Positions 36,190 through 46,859 of a stretch of 64,000 nucleotides of DNA are shown here, piece by piece (within the stretch, counting starts at the first letter, position 1; every line of letters begins with the position of its first letter). The notes under the pieces are model-generated. The model saw only the letters and a program-made list of their open reading frames with translations, did not search any database and was not told the origin of the DNA. The position numbers and the translations under genes were made by a program. The stretch is from Gordionus sp. m RMFG-2023 (taxonomy: Eukaryota > Nematomorpha > Gordioida > Chordodea > Parachordodidae). The DNA lies in assembly GCF_954871325.1 (NCBI RefSeq), contig NC_088779.1:13890846-13954845 (forward strand). The letters run 5' to 3'.

Positions 36190-37315
36190 TTATTATTTTT
36201 GATATCGATGGTATCGGCCGATAGGTGTGAGTATCGGTATCGGCTAAAAAAGATGTTATCGATTCATCTCTGGAGAAGATTGTATTATTCTTTCAAAAAT
36301 TATATGATATTTTCTATTGTCTTAGCAGATAGATATTTTATAAAACGCTCAAATAGGGAAGTATTTTTTTCAAAAATACCTGAAAAAATCTATACTTTGC
36401 GAGAAAAACCTTAGGCTAAATATATGAAATTGGAATAAATGATAAGATGTAATCAGGGGCCCCTTGAAATCGGGAAAAGATATATGAGAAGAAGAAATCA
36501 TTATTGAAAGTTTAAAATATCTATCTCAGAAATTTTATTGATAGAGAATAAATTAATCCATATAACTCTTGTTTAACTACTTCCAATGTTTAATTATATT
36601 ACTCTTAAAAAATAAAATAAAGATTATAATATTTTGAATGAATCAACTATGCTTTGTTTTTTTTTTATAATAAAATTTCCTGGAAAAGTGAATTTTTGAT
36701 GATATTGAAAAAAAAACGAATTCTGATTATTTGTGAATTGAGTAGAAAATTAAAACATATAGCTTAATATTATAGTAATATAATAAATAAGATAAGATTA
36801 TCATGATATAAAATAAAATAAAATGTTTATTTATTTTAATTTATATAGCAAAATAATGTCAAATTACATAAAAGATGTAAGTTTAGTGTGATAATTTCTC
36901 ATTTCTTAAGTAATTAGCTTAATTTTGAGATAAAAATTTAAAGGTTTATGTGAGATTTAATTCATAGGTCATTAGAGTTTTGTTTAAAAAAAACTAGACT
37001 GACTCATTTAGCGAATTTAATTGTAAAAATCAGCTCCAATTATTGGAAGTCAACTCGAGTTGATCAGAGCCGTGAGTATTAGAACTTTTAGTGGACGATG
37101 GAAAAATTAATTTGACGATACTTTAAAAAAACCACCCTAAGAAAAGGATTAAATCAAATTTAGCCAAAAAAGGGAATCAAATCAGTATATAAAAGAATAA
37201 TTAACAAAAAACTGAAATTAGCAAAAATAGGAAATAAAAATGTCTAAGATTCAAAATTTAATGGCCCCTAATAATTTAGAGGCCGCTTTTCCACCTGCTC
37301 TTCCCAAGAGTCTGG
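36190..37315. other. A+T-rich spacer with a 'tatcgat' patch
   Basis: At 36200-36275 'gatatcgatggtatcggccg' to 'gttatcgattcatctctgg' resembles an end of the AGAGATGCATCGATA repeat seen at 25626 and 41190. The remainder is A+T-rich with no gene recognised. Confidence 0.35.
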
Positions 37316-37317
37316 TT

Positions 37318-37530
37318 AGTGTTTTTAAAGGGCTCGATTTGAGTCGATTTTTAAAAACGATTAACTCTATATTTTATCCAGAAAAATATAACGCAAGTCT
37401 GAGGACTTTCTTCAAAGATGGCACAAAGGTTTGGACATCTATTAGCGATCTCGAGTTAGGCAATATTTTTTTGACTAAAATATTGAGTTAGCCGTTTTTA
37501 AAAATTGGCTGAAATCGAGCTGTTTAACAC
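37318..37530. mobile_element. Foldback MITE, 'TTAAACGGCTC' family, inverted copy
   Basis: Ends 'agtgtttttaaagggctcga' and 'tcgagctgtttaacac' with inner 'ttgagtcgatttttaaaaac' / 'gtttttaaaaattggctgaa' symmetry. The core 'gatggcacaaaggtttggac' is the inverse of the core at 53205 and 62394. The open frame 37240-37491 is part of this repeat and is not a gene. Confidence 0.8.
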
Positions 37531-38053
37531 TGAGCCTGGTTAATCAAAAAATTGTGATTAATTTAAATAATTGACATTTATGTAAAAGTTATGTTGGTGT
37601 TTACTTTTGTTTATTTTAAGATGAATTATTATTTAAAAATTTTTTTTAATTAGAAAAATACGCCCATATTTTATTCAAAACGGAAGAAGATTCTATATCA
37701 ATAATAATTAAGTTTTTTTTTCATACTTGATTAAATTAGAAGGAAATCTAATTATCTTATTTATAAAATTATTTTTCATAGTTTAATATAAAAAAAAATC
37801 ATATTTTAGATTTCATAAGTTTTTTGTAAATTTGTTAAATATTAAGTTTATTAAGTCAATAAATTTATACAAGTCATCATACTATTTTGGCAAAATCTTA
37901 ATTTAAGGACAGATATTATTAACCTCAAATATCAGAGTAAGTTGTTGTATTATAATATTTAAAAAAAGCTATTAGATGATACATTTTTATTAGTTTTTTT
38001 CTCCTTTAAGAAACACTTTTTTCAATGCATTTTAAGAAATATTAAATCATAAG

Positions 38054-38196
38054 AGGCTACCTTCTTTTTATTCGAAGCTGCTATTGGTCAAAAAAATATC
38101 TAGAATTAAAATAAAATTACTTATGATCAAGATCCCGGTCATCAACGTCAAGCAGCCATATATAAACGTGTATATTCTCTAAATTGTGATAAATAA
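38054..38196 (+). CDS. Possible two-exon gene end, unidentified
   Basis: Segments 38054-38086 and 38132-38196 are separated by a 45-bp stretch with GT/AG ends, the size class of proven short introns in this window. Joined they read EATFFLFEAAIDPGHQRQAA then IYKRVYSLNCDK and a stop. I recognise no family and see no upstream exon. A chance arrangement is quite possible. Confidence 0.2.
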
Positions 38197-38429
38197 ATAA
38201 CGATAAAAAATAAATGTATTTAATAACATATTTATTATTATTATGTATGTATGAGACGGGCTTAAAACATCTTAAATAAAACTAAGGATCTACACAGGAG
38301 AGTTCTAACGTTTGACAAATAGAACGTTTGGTAGTTCGTTATAACAAAAAAGTCAATACTATAAAGTTAAAAATTATAGAGTAGTTTTTAATATATTAGA
38401 TATGCATAGAAATATGAAATATTCGGAAT

Positions 38430-40833
38430 TAGAGATCTACAAAGTCCGACCCAACCAAAAGCCCGTGCCCATTATTTCATTTTGATTAATATTATTACAC
38501 TAAAGTACTAAATCTAAATAATATAATATAAATTCATAAAAAAATAAACAAATATTCATGATTATGATACAATTACACAATACAGATATCAAACCCAATT
38601 GATTTATAAAACGATTGTTGTAGAAATAGATAGCCATAGAGGAGAGATATAAAAAATAAGAGCCATAATTGAAATTGGGAAAAAATTAGTTACCGATATT
38701 AAAAACAGGGCTCCTAATCCTTACAACCCTCGAGATTTAAATTAACCCGAACCCTTTTTTTAAATTTAGAGTTCAGGCTTTAAGAATCATTTTTTAAAAA
38801 CACTTTTCGTGGCATCCTTTCCGTCACATTTTGTAAAATTTTTTATCATAGATAATATATATTTTAGGTTGCTTGCTGAATTTTTTTAAAATCGCTGACA
38901 TATATATGTCCTTGACAAAAGGGCCCGGAAAGCACATTGGACAAAGACATTGTATAAAAATACCCACAAAAAAAGACAGGACAAAATTTACCCCTTAAAA
39001 TTTCTAAAATGGGTTATTTTTTTCAGTGTATTTTTGCCTGGATTTTCTCGATAAAAAAGAGAACAAAATATAACAAGGTAAAAGTTGCAACTTGCAATGC
39101 ACTTTCAAAGTTAGGCAAAAAAAATCTATGTCATTCTAGATTTTGGAAGATATCACGATAATTCGCTTAAATAAAAGCGAAATCCCTGAAACAGATTTGG
39201 GCTCAAAATCTTAAAAAATCTTCTAAAATTTAGTAAAAATAACAAAAATATGCAAATAACTATAATTTTTTAAATAAACCATAGTTGTCATTTTGATCAT
39301 AGTGTAAAAGATGATTAAAAAATATTTACTAATATTTCAACATTTGATTACTACGAAATGAAAGTTCAAAAGCAATAATGATGACAAACTAGAGATCTGC
39401 AACAGAAGGATATTTATCAAGCCACAGGCGGGCAATTTAAAAAAAATTAAACATTGGTTGGGTGAGCGGGAGTGTTAAAAATATTTTAAAACAATGGGGG
39501 GGGGGGTATATTGAGCGGAATAACCGGAACGGACTTTCATTTATTAAAAATGATTTTTTTATTTCAAAATATTGCATAAACTTAAATAAAAAATAGGGAA
39601 CCGAACTGTTAAACACAAACAGTTAGAACCGTAACCAAACTTTTATGCCAAATCGTTTAAAGGAAAGAATCGAGCCTTTATATTTTTAGAACCGTTTCAG
39701 ACCATTTTTTTATATATAAATTATAACTTAGACCATAATATTTGATAACTTACACATTACTTTTCCCTAGGGAGTTTTTATTAATTATAATTTTTTCAAA
39801 TTCTGCAAATTTAATATTTTTTAAGCTTATTTTTATTGTGTCCCCATAAGGAAAATTTTCTATTTATGGCCCTGATTATGACAAAGCAAAAGGTAGTGTA
39901 TATTATTACCTATTATCGAACGGAAGAATAAAAATTTAAAATAACTCAATTTGATTTTATTTCTGAATTAAAAGTCAATCAATAATATTAAGTATTAATT
40001 AATACATTTAAAAAGAATTCATCATGAACAAATTATCAACTTTCTTTTATAATTTTAAGCTCTACTATACTATTGTATTATAAAAATTATTTTATCACAA
40101 ACATAAATTTAGATAGCCAACTATTTCGATATCTATACAATAAATAATAATAATCAAGGACTATGAGTAAAATTAAAAAGGATATAAAAAATTTATAAAA
40201 AATTGAGGCCAAAATAGGTTGAAAATAAAAGTCATTATAGTTTTTAAATATAATAGTATTAAATTTAATATAGATGGTGCACTAGATTTTTATTTGATAA
40301 CTTCGTATATCCTTAAAAACATAGGAATAATGATAATATTATTATATTTCTTAAAAAGCAATTGATTTCTTTACAAAACAAAACTCTTTTCGATTATATT
40401 GTCAAAATATAATTACATTTATATTTATATTTTTGAAAATCGCGTTAATTAGAATCAAATAATTCTTTATTTATATTAGTACGAATAAGAAAAACATTAT
40501 CCGATTCGATTTGTTGAAATATTCAATTCGAAAACTAAATTCCTTAAAAATATCTTCAAAAATGAATTATTAAAATCAAAAATATGATTTATAGAAAGTA
40601 TAAAATATAAAAAAATATAAAAAAAATATAATGTAAGGAACAAGTTAATACTAATAAAGATTAAATAATTTTGAATATTTACGAATAATTTCGAATTATT
40701 CGATAAGATGGATAAAAAAATTACTAAATGAATAATATATTTTTCGTATTCGTATAATATGAATCAAATTAAATAAGGAATAATTCGTTTTAGGTGTAAA
40801 TTTTAAATCATAATTTAAGGCAAGGCTTTAGGC
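38430..40833. other. Repeat-rich spacer with solo hAT ends
   Basis: TAGAGATCTACA at 38430 and TAGAGATCTGCA at 39390 are left ends of the dispersed hAT family, each followed by 'gtccgaccc' or 'gggcg' words, but right ends are missing. 39590-39710 has 'aaccgaactgttaaac' words like the CAGGGATCC hAT. An 11-G run lies at 39496-39506. 39845-39930 is open on the plus strand (GKFSIYGPDYDKAKG) without support. No gene recognised. Confidence 0.4.
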
Positions 40834-41057
40834 AGTGTCCTAGGTCGGCTTAATATTAAACAGTTGGCTATTTAGTATCCAAAAAAGTAAACCAAAAAAA
40901 ATATATAACCAAAAACCAAAAAAAAAAGAAAAAAGAATAATAAGAACAATGCCACCAAATACTTAAAACAAAACAAAAGAGGGTGTCCTGGTTTAAAAAC
41001 TTTTTAGCCTATAGTAAAAAGCAATTAAGTATCCAAATTAAGCCGACCGAAGACACT
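40834..41057. mobile_element. MITE with 'ggtcggcttaat' inverted ends
   Basis: 'agtgtcctaggtcggcttaa' at 40834 is mirrored by 'ttaagccgaccgaagacact' ending at 41057; inside, 'tttagtatcc' is mirrored by 'taagtatcc' with a few mismatches. 224 bp, no coding. The target duplication is not clear. Confidence 0.7.
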
Positions 41058-41189
41058 TTTTTAAAACTTATTTACCCGTGTATAATGTAAATTCAAGTAT
41101 TAAACTTTAAAATTTACATTCAAAAATTTGCGTTTAATCTAAGAAAAATATTTTATAAATAAAGATAAAGGGATTATTTTATTTCAAGC

Positions 41190-42580
41190 AGAGATGCATC
41201 GATACCTAACAGTTCGATATCTTGAAAAATATTGATCGACGGATGCCACAAATAAATATTTTAAAAGAAATTATATGTAGTGTACATTCAAAAAAGTATA
41301 TAAAATATTAATACTGAATAAATTCTAATTTCAAGCGTTTTGTATAAAGTTTAACAATTCGTCAGTTATTTATATTTTTACAATAAAAATAATTGAATTA
41401 ATATATATATTTAAAATTGGCAAATTATTTAAATTAAATTATTTTTTAAATATATCAGCAAGGTTTTTTCTTTTGAATGAATGAATGTTCTAAGACTCGT
41501 TTGTTCCGGGAAACTTCAGACAAATCAGATACCTACAGAGGTCGGAATTTCAAGCCCGTCTCTGATTAAAAAAATAATAATTTCAAGCTCAGTCCAGATT
41601 TTCAAAATAAATTTATTTTTAATTTTTGACCCAATCTGTATTTTTACTTTTTTTAAAATCATTTTTTGATCAGGGCCAGAATTTTCAAAATTTAGTTATT
41701 TTGAATAATTTATTGATTAAATAAATATCAAACGTTCTATTATAATATTTTTCAACTGATTAATTAATATATTTTAAATTAATTTTTTAAAAATCCTACC
41801 TGAATTCTTAATTTTTTTAAACTCCAGTCCAGATTTTTAAAATTATACCATTTTTAGCTGGTTCCAGGCCTGCATATTTATTTCTAAATGGTAACAGGGG
41901 ATTTATCTATTTTTTGAGGAATTTAAATAACAATTATAGAATCTGACAATTTCTATTGTGGTGTATTCATATTCATTAACTGCTCTTTAAATTTAAAAAA
42001 TTTCAATATCAATTAGTATTTCTAAAGGTGTAAATCAATACAATTAATTCTCTTAATAAAAATTTAGTTGGTGGTTTAGACAGCTCTTATTTATTTTTCA
42101 TTAAACAAAAATACTCCTTCCCAACCTTTATCCAACATTTTAGTTACCTTTTGTAATAATATATTAAATTATATTCCCATACAAATACAATAATTTGCCC
42201 ACCTTTTGGCAGTATCAAAGTCTGATAGTGATATTCATCTAATAAGCTGTAGGGCCATTTTTTAGGAGATTAATTTCTGATTATTATGGAGAGTTGTAAA
42301 ATTTCACATATTGTAAGGATACAAATAGACAACCCACCACCAAATTCTATTATAAGAAACTGGATTTTAAAACGCCTTCAATGGTTTAAATCAACATAGA
42401 TTTTTAAAATATTTCAGTGATACTTAAAAAAATTGCTATCTTGTAATAAAATTTATTTAAAAAATTTATTCAATAGGATATATTTTTATCAGTATTGATT
42501 TCTATAATATGGCAAAAATAATTAAGTTTATTTTGTTAGTATACTAATGTACCTTGGTAAATAAAATGTCAATTTTTTTA
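41190..42580. other. Spacer with repeat scraps
   Basis: Begins with the element end 'agagatgcatcgatacctaa' (41192), inverse of 25626-25645. 'ttgaatgaatgaatgttc' near 41473 repeats the tetranucleotide seen at the tail of the 7340-9564 insertion. 41530-41880 has a faint 'ggccagaattttc' pattern like an eroded hAT copy. No gene recognised. Confidence 0.35.
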
Positions 42581-42621
42581 AAAAATAAATCTTAAAATTA
42601 CTTGTTTTCCACGCACACCAG

Positions 42622-42949
42622 GTAATATAATAAAAAATGAAAATATCAATGAGCCGCAGAAGTATAAAAAAACTATTAAAAAATTATCGCATTCTAATGA
42701 TTTAATAGGTGAATATAAAGTTGGGTAATTGAATTCGCGAAATGCTTTAAAAATCATAAATTTTCAAATTAATATTTTATCATATGTTTGCATTTATTTG
42801 TATCCACGACAAATTAAGATATTTAAATATTTTGCAAAATTAAAATCTACAATTGATAAAAGTACTGTTTTTCAATATTTAAATTCAAAAAAATGTCTAG
42901 ATCCAGGTGCGGTTTTATCCGGTGGAAAATTTGAAGTGATAGAACGGTA
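42622..42949 (+). CDS. Unidentified coding segment, probably two exons
   Basis: A single plus-strand frame is open from 42582 to 42950 except for one stop at 42726. The stop is removed by a 99-bp intron (42720-42818, AAA/gttggg ... aaattaag/ATA) that keeps phase. The first part reads NIIKNENINEPQKYKKTIKK then LSHSNDLIGEYK; the second reads FAKLKSTIDKSTVFQYLNSK then KCLDPGAVLSGGKFEVIER, ending at a possible donor CG/gtaaat. Codon content looks protein-like, but I do not know the family and cannot find flanking exons. It lies 1 kb upstream of ATP5MG on the same strand. It could be a host gene fragment or a transposon remnant. Confidence 0.3.
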
Positions 42950-43067
42950 AATACAGATTCTATGAACATTATATCTTAATATTGATAGTAATTATAACTT
43001 ACACTAAAGAAATTAAGCTTAAAATCAGCCATCACCCACCTTTAAAGTAATTAAATTATACTGTAGT

Positions 43068-43219
43068 TTTGGGTATAGGCTTTTTCTTTGTCCCACTCCT
43101 TTTAAATTAAAGCCTATAGAGGTTTAAGCAACATTTTTCGAAATGTTGTGCCTACAAGTACGTGCGGCTTGCCCATAAACGTGTGGAGGGCTCCTCATAT
43201 TTTTACTTTTATACCCAAA
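43068..43219. mobile_element. Short MITE with TTTGGGTATA / TATACCCAAA ends
   Basis: A 152-bp element with a perfect 10-bp inverted pair. It contains a strong hairpin, 'gcaacattt-ttcg-aaatgttgt', and is G+C-richer than its flanks. No target duplication was recognised. Confidence 0.6.
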
Positions 43220-43910
43220 TTAAATTGTTCCAAATAGATGGAAATGAGGAAAACCTAGCGTAGCTCTGTTGAATCTTCAACGCTAGAGGGCAAAAGCGCT
43301 ATATATCATGTATCACGTAAATCTACAATTATTATATATAATAAATGTGATTTCTATTTTACAGACTAGCAGATATATTGTGTTTATAATATAAGTAAAT
43401 TTGTTCTCATTCATTTTTTTATCCGATATTCATATAGTTTTTTCATAAGGTTAAGGGGGGAAAGGGGTGAAGCGTATTCGAGCCCCCAGAAAATGTTGAA
43501 ATCTTTTTATATTAAAAAAAAGTTAAAATTTTAGTTAAAAATAAGGCCATTTTGAAAAAAATAGAAAAAAAATATATATTGATATCCCTGAGATTATAAA
43601 GGTTAGTGACAACACTGATATATATTAATTATCAAAATGGTTTTAAATTTCAGGGGTAATATTGGAGGCAATCAATGAGCTAAAATTTCATAACTAATCG
43701 AGCCAAATTTTATATTTGAAAAAAAACTTGGGCTACCTTACAGTTTACAATTTTTAAAAAGGGGGTAAAAATTATTAAAGCGGGCCTAATCCTGATCTCA
43801 TTATTGCCTCACAAAAATATAAATAGATTCTAAAAAATTGACCATCAGCTGTCATAACTGCATTCTAATGTTTTCTGTAATTTAATATCCTTGTTTAGCT
43901 TTAACGATAA

Positions 43911-44314
43911 ATGGCATCAAAATTGAACAAAGTTATTAATACATTAGCTATCAAGGGTCCTATATATACAAAAGGTATTTAAATTTGCAAAATTTATATA
44001 TATATAATTAAGATGCAATCAAATATACCTACCCCAAGCTGAAAACCTTTTGGCATTATGCTAAAATCGAAATGAGACCTCCAACATCTTCTGAATTTCC
44101 AAAAATTCAAAATCAATTTCAAGATATATTATCATTATTTAAAAATGGCCAATGGAAGAATCAATCTATTAAAGTTTTAAAAATATATTATTTTTGCCAA
44201 ATATAATAAAATTAGGAAGCCTGGTTGAATTCTCTAGTGGCTGCAGAAATATCATTTTGGTTTTTTGTTGGTGAAATTATTGGCAGAAGAAGTTTTTATG
44301 GCTATAATGTCTAA
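43911..44314 (+). CDS. ATP5MG: Mitochondrial ATP synthase subunit g, complete
   Basis: Three exons: 43911-43974, 44013-44173, 44216-44314 (stop TAA), 107 residues, against about 103 in vertebrates. Subunit g is a small inner-membrane subunit of the Fo part of ATP synthase, needed for dimer formation and crista shape. Matches: YPKLKTFWHYAKIEMRPPTS in the middle and the C-terminal membrane helix with its glycine motif, AWLNSLVAAEISFWFFVGEI then IGRRSFYGYNV. The start ATG at 43911 begins MASKLNKVINTLAIKGPIY, a plausible N-terminus. The introns are only 38 bp and 42 bp, among the shortest in the window. An AATAAA poly(A) signal follows at 44383. The reading frame is intact, with no sign of decay. 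Confidence 0.93.
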
Positions 44315-44382
44315 TCTGAGGCTCATTTTAATATCTATTAATGTCATAAATTTATGTCACATAAACAATTAGCATTTTTTTA

Positions 44383-44388
44383 AATAAA
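44383..44388 (+). promoter_or_regulatory. Candidate poly(A) signal of ATP5MG
   Basis: AATAAA 69 bp beyond the stop codon of ATP5MG, at a normal distance for a short 3' UTR. In this base composition the hexamer also occurs by chance. Confidence 0.5.
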
Positions 44389-44846
44389 GAATAATTGCTT
44401 TATATTTTTTGTTTTCATGGAAATAAATGTATTTTTTATTTATTTTAAAATTTGGTGCCCTTTTAACCAATATACATTATATTACAATTAACATGGATAT
44501 TAAATTCATAAACTTATTACATTTATATCTAAATATTAAGAAGGGTAGGGCAGGAACTTGTCGTATCTCTAAAAATTGGGATTGTGCTCTTTCCAGAAAT
44601 TTTCCAAATATATAAAGAGCACAACAGGTTATTTATACCTTTTTTGAATATAATGTTATCTTAATATTAACATTTATGTTTTAGCAAATAGAAATTTTCC
44701 CCAACTTTCATCCTGCCCCCTCCCAAAAATGAAAACAAGATGTATAAACTATTATTTTTTTAAATTCATGACTAGGTTTATTCAATAACAAATCAAAGAA
44801 TAAATTATCAAATACAAGTAAACAATTATTTGATTCAAATACAAAT

Positions 44847-45229
44847 TAGAGATCTTCATTTGGGCCATGATAGGTCTATTTTTATAAAATAATTTAGTTC
44901 AGGCTGGCATGGGTCTAATGTTTTTTAAAATAAAGGCAGGATCAGGTTAAAATTTTTAAATATGAAGCCATTACATTTTGTCAAATAAATTGATATAAAA
45001 TTCTTACAAGAAACAAGGCACTAATATTTTTTATTTGTAGAATATTTTTTTACAATAAAAAAAATTATTTTTCTATATTTAAATAAATTTGAACCTGGCT
45101 GACAAATAATTTTTTGCTAGCTTTTTGGAACAAATAAAGAATTTTTTTATTTTGGAATAGGCTGGGCAGAACAAATTTTTAAAAAAAATTAGGCCCGGCT
45201 TAATAAATTAGACCTGATGCAGATCACTA
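44847..45229. mobile_element. hAT MITE of the TAGNGATCTGCA family
   Basis: Ends TAGAGATCTTCA / TGCAGATCACTA; flanks atacaaat and atttaaat are a probable 8-bp duplication with two mismatches. Inner 'gggccatgataggtc' and 'aggcccggctta' words are more diverged than in the copies at 31880 and 51497, so this insertion is older. Confidence 0.75.
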
Positions 45230-46210
45230 ATTTAAATAATTTATTTTGTTCCATTTAAATAATTTGAATAATTGGATTTTTTTTATTGAATTACAAATAA
45301 TTGAAATATTCCACTTCTATTATTAAATATTTGGATAATATAAATTATTTATTATAGTTTTTGTTTTTTAAAAATAGGATAAACATTTACAAATCAAAAT
45401 AATAATAAAAATTTTTTAAGAAAAACATAATTGTGCTCCTAAAAGGGAACAATAGTTAAATTTTAAATATTTAATTGTGTAATCAATATAAAAATTCTAA
45501 AATACATATTTCCATTTTATAAGAATTCATTAGGTTCAAGTGTTTGCATTTTATTTTGTGAGCTAATTTTAAAAAAAAAAAGTGATAGGTGGGGCATTCC
45601 CACATCAAATCGACCAAAAAACGAGGTTTTTGGACGACCATCCTTAAAATGAACGAAACTTAGTATGATAGTTATTTATGTTGTATATATTAATAAAATC
45701 AAAATTTTAGAGTGCTAGCTCAACCAGATCTAAAGATATACGCTTTCAAAATCGCGTAATGCGTGATTTCATTAAATCTTGTTTTTTTTAAAACATACTT
45801 AAGATAGAGTTACAAAATTATATATCATTTTATAGCCCTTAAAATTTTATATTGGAAAATGTCGAAAAAAAATTCCAAATGTTTTCTAATTTCCGGGAAA
45901 AATAAAAAATTAACATTTAGGATGGGATTTTTATGGGTGTTGATATTCTCTAAAAATGTTTATTACCTTTATATTAAACGATTTAATTAAAAATCTCGAT
46001 AGCCATTTCTTTTTTTTTAATTTTATAAAAAAAGAAGTTATATAGATGGCGTTATATTAAAATGATTTTGCATATAATATATTTAATAAAAATATATATT
46101 GGTAAAATTTCGATTAAATATAACCATAACCAATATGATATCCTGGGGATTATTAGGACGATATATTTAAAAATAAACATATTTTAAATTTTATATACAA
46201 ACAATTTTTA
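45230..46210. other. A+T-rich spacer
   Basis: 45590-45760 has a more mixed base composition (gtggggcattcccacatcaa) that may be an old repeat. No gene recognised. Confidence 0.3.
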
Positions 46211-46214
46211 AAAA

Positions 46215-46566
46215 ACCACTTGTTTTAATCATTAATAGATTCATGAGGCGATAATTTGTAGGTACGCCCTGTCACTGTTATGGGATCTATAATCGTTATT
46301 TGATTAATGGCAACCATATCTTTTCCTCAATTGCCGAGTAAAAGAAGGATTGTGATGGTTAATGGGGTGTAAAAAAAGTAAATATATATCTCCTCTGTAA
46401 TTTCATTCTTTTTTAGAATTGTGACTAACCACCAAAAAGAGTCATAAACACATGTTGCGAATCCTTCAATATCAGCAAAAGAGAAATTATCCTCATTTGA
46501 GATATTGTTAATTTGAAAGGTCTGTTCATATGAATATATTTTTGATTTAGGTTTACTTAAAAGCAA
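46215..46566 (-). pseudogene. Remnant of a transposon-associated 'VYDxxWW ... HGP' domain
   Basis: The minus strand reads FSFADIEGFATCVYDSFWWL then VTILKKNEITEEIYIYFF and, in a shifted frame, PSQSFFYSAIEEKIWLPL and ITVTGRTYKLSPHES. From memory this follows a C-terminal domain found in many uncharacterised repeat-associated animal proteins (CVYDxxWWxGxV ... FMHPHGPxxSFxWPxxxDICWVP ... TxTGRxYxL). A frame change and missing core residues indicate decay. No upstream parts are visible. The function of this domain is unknown. Confidence 0.4.
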
Positions 46567-46668
46567 AGGAAATACAGCATGTATTTCCCGGGTTCCTGGA
46601 TTGGGGCAAGCTAAATTGAATCTTTTTAATCTCTTCTAAATTGTATTATTCGTTGGTTCTATAGGTAA

Positions 46669-46850
46669 AATTTACTGATGACATGTTTTATTTTGCAAAC
46701 GGATATATATCAACTGGTGTTAAAATGTGCCCTGAACTGGTGCGCTGAAGACTTGAACGTATCTTTCAATTTTTCGCCAAGGCCATCATATGGACCTTTT
46801 CCATGGGATGTAGTTGAAAAATGTCATTCAGCTGATACACTAAAATCTAA
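46669..46850 (+). mobile_element. LINE reverse-transcriptase scrap (YxDD region)
   Basis: The plus strand reads FTDDMFYFANG, then in another frame LQTDIYQLVLKCALNWCAED and LNVSFNFS. The layout (an F/Y-x-DD box, about 20 residues, then ALxWC...L.xNxxK-like) is that of jockey-type LINE reverse transcriptases. One frame change separates the two. Too short to name the clade. Confidence 0.45.
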
Positions 46851-46859
46851 TTCATGATA

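Noticed and set aside
37240-37491. 83-codon open frame on the plus strand
   Set aside because: Mostly lies in the foldback MITE 37318-37530, which is also present at 53111 and 62296 without a conserved frame.
43130-43165. Hairpin gcaacattt-ttcg-aaatgttgt as a possible small RNA gene
   Set aside because: It lies within a TIR-bounded MITE, and no tRNA or known RNA features (GTTCRANYC box, anticodon arm) are present.
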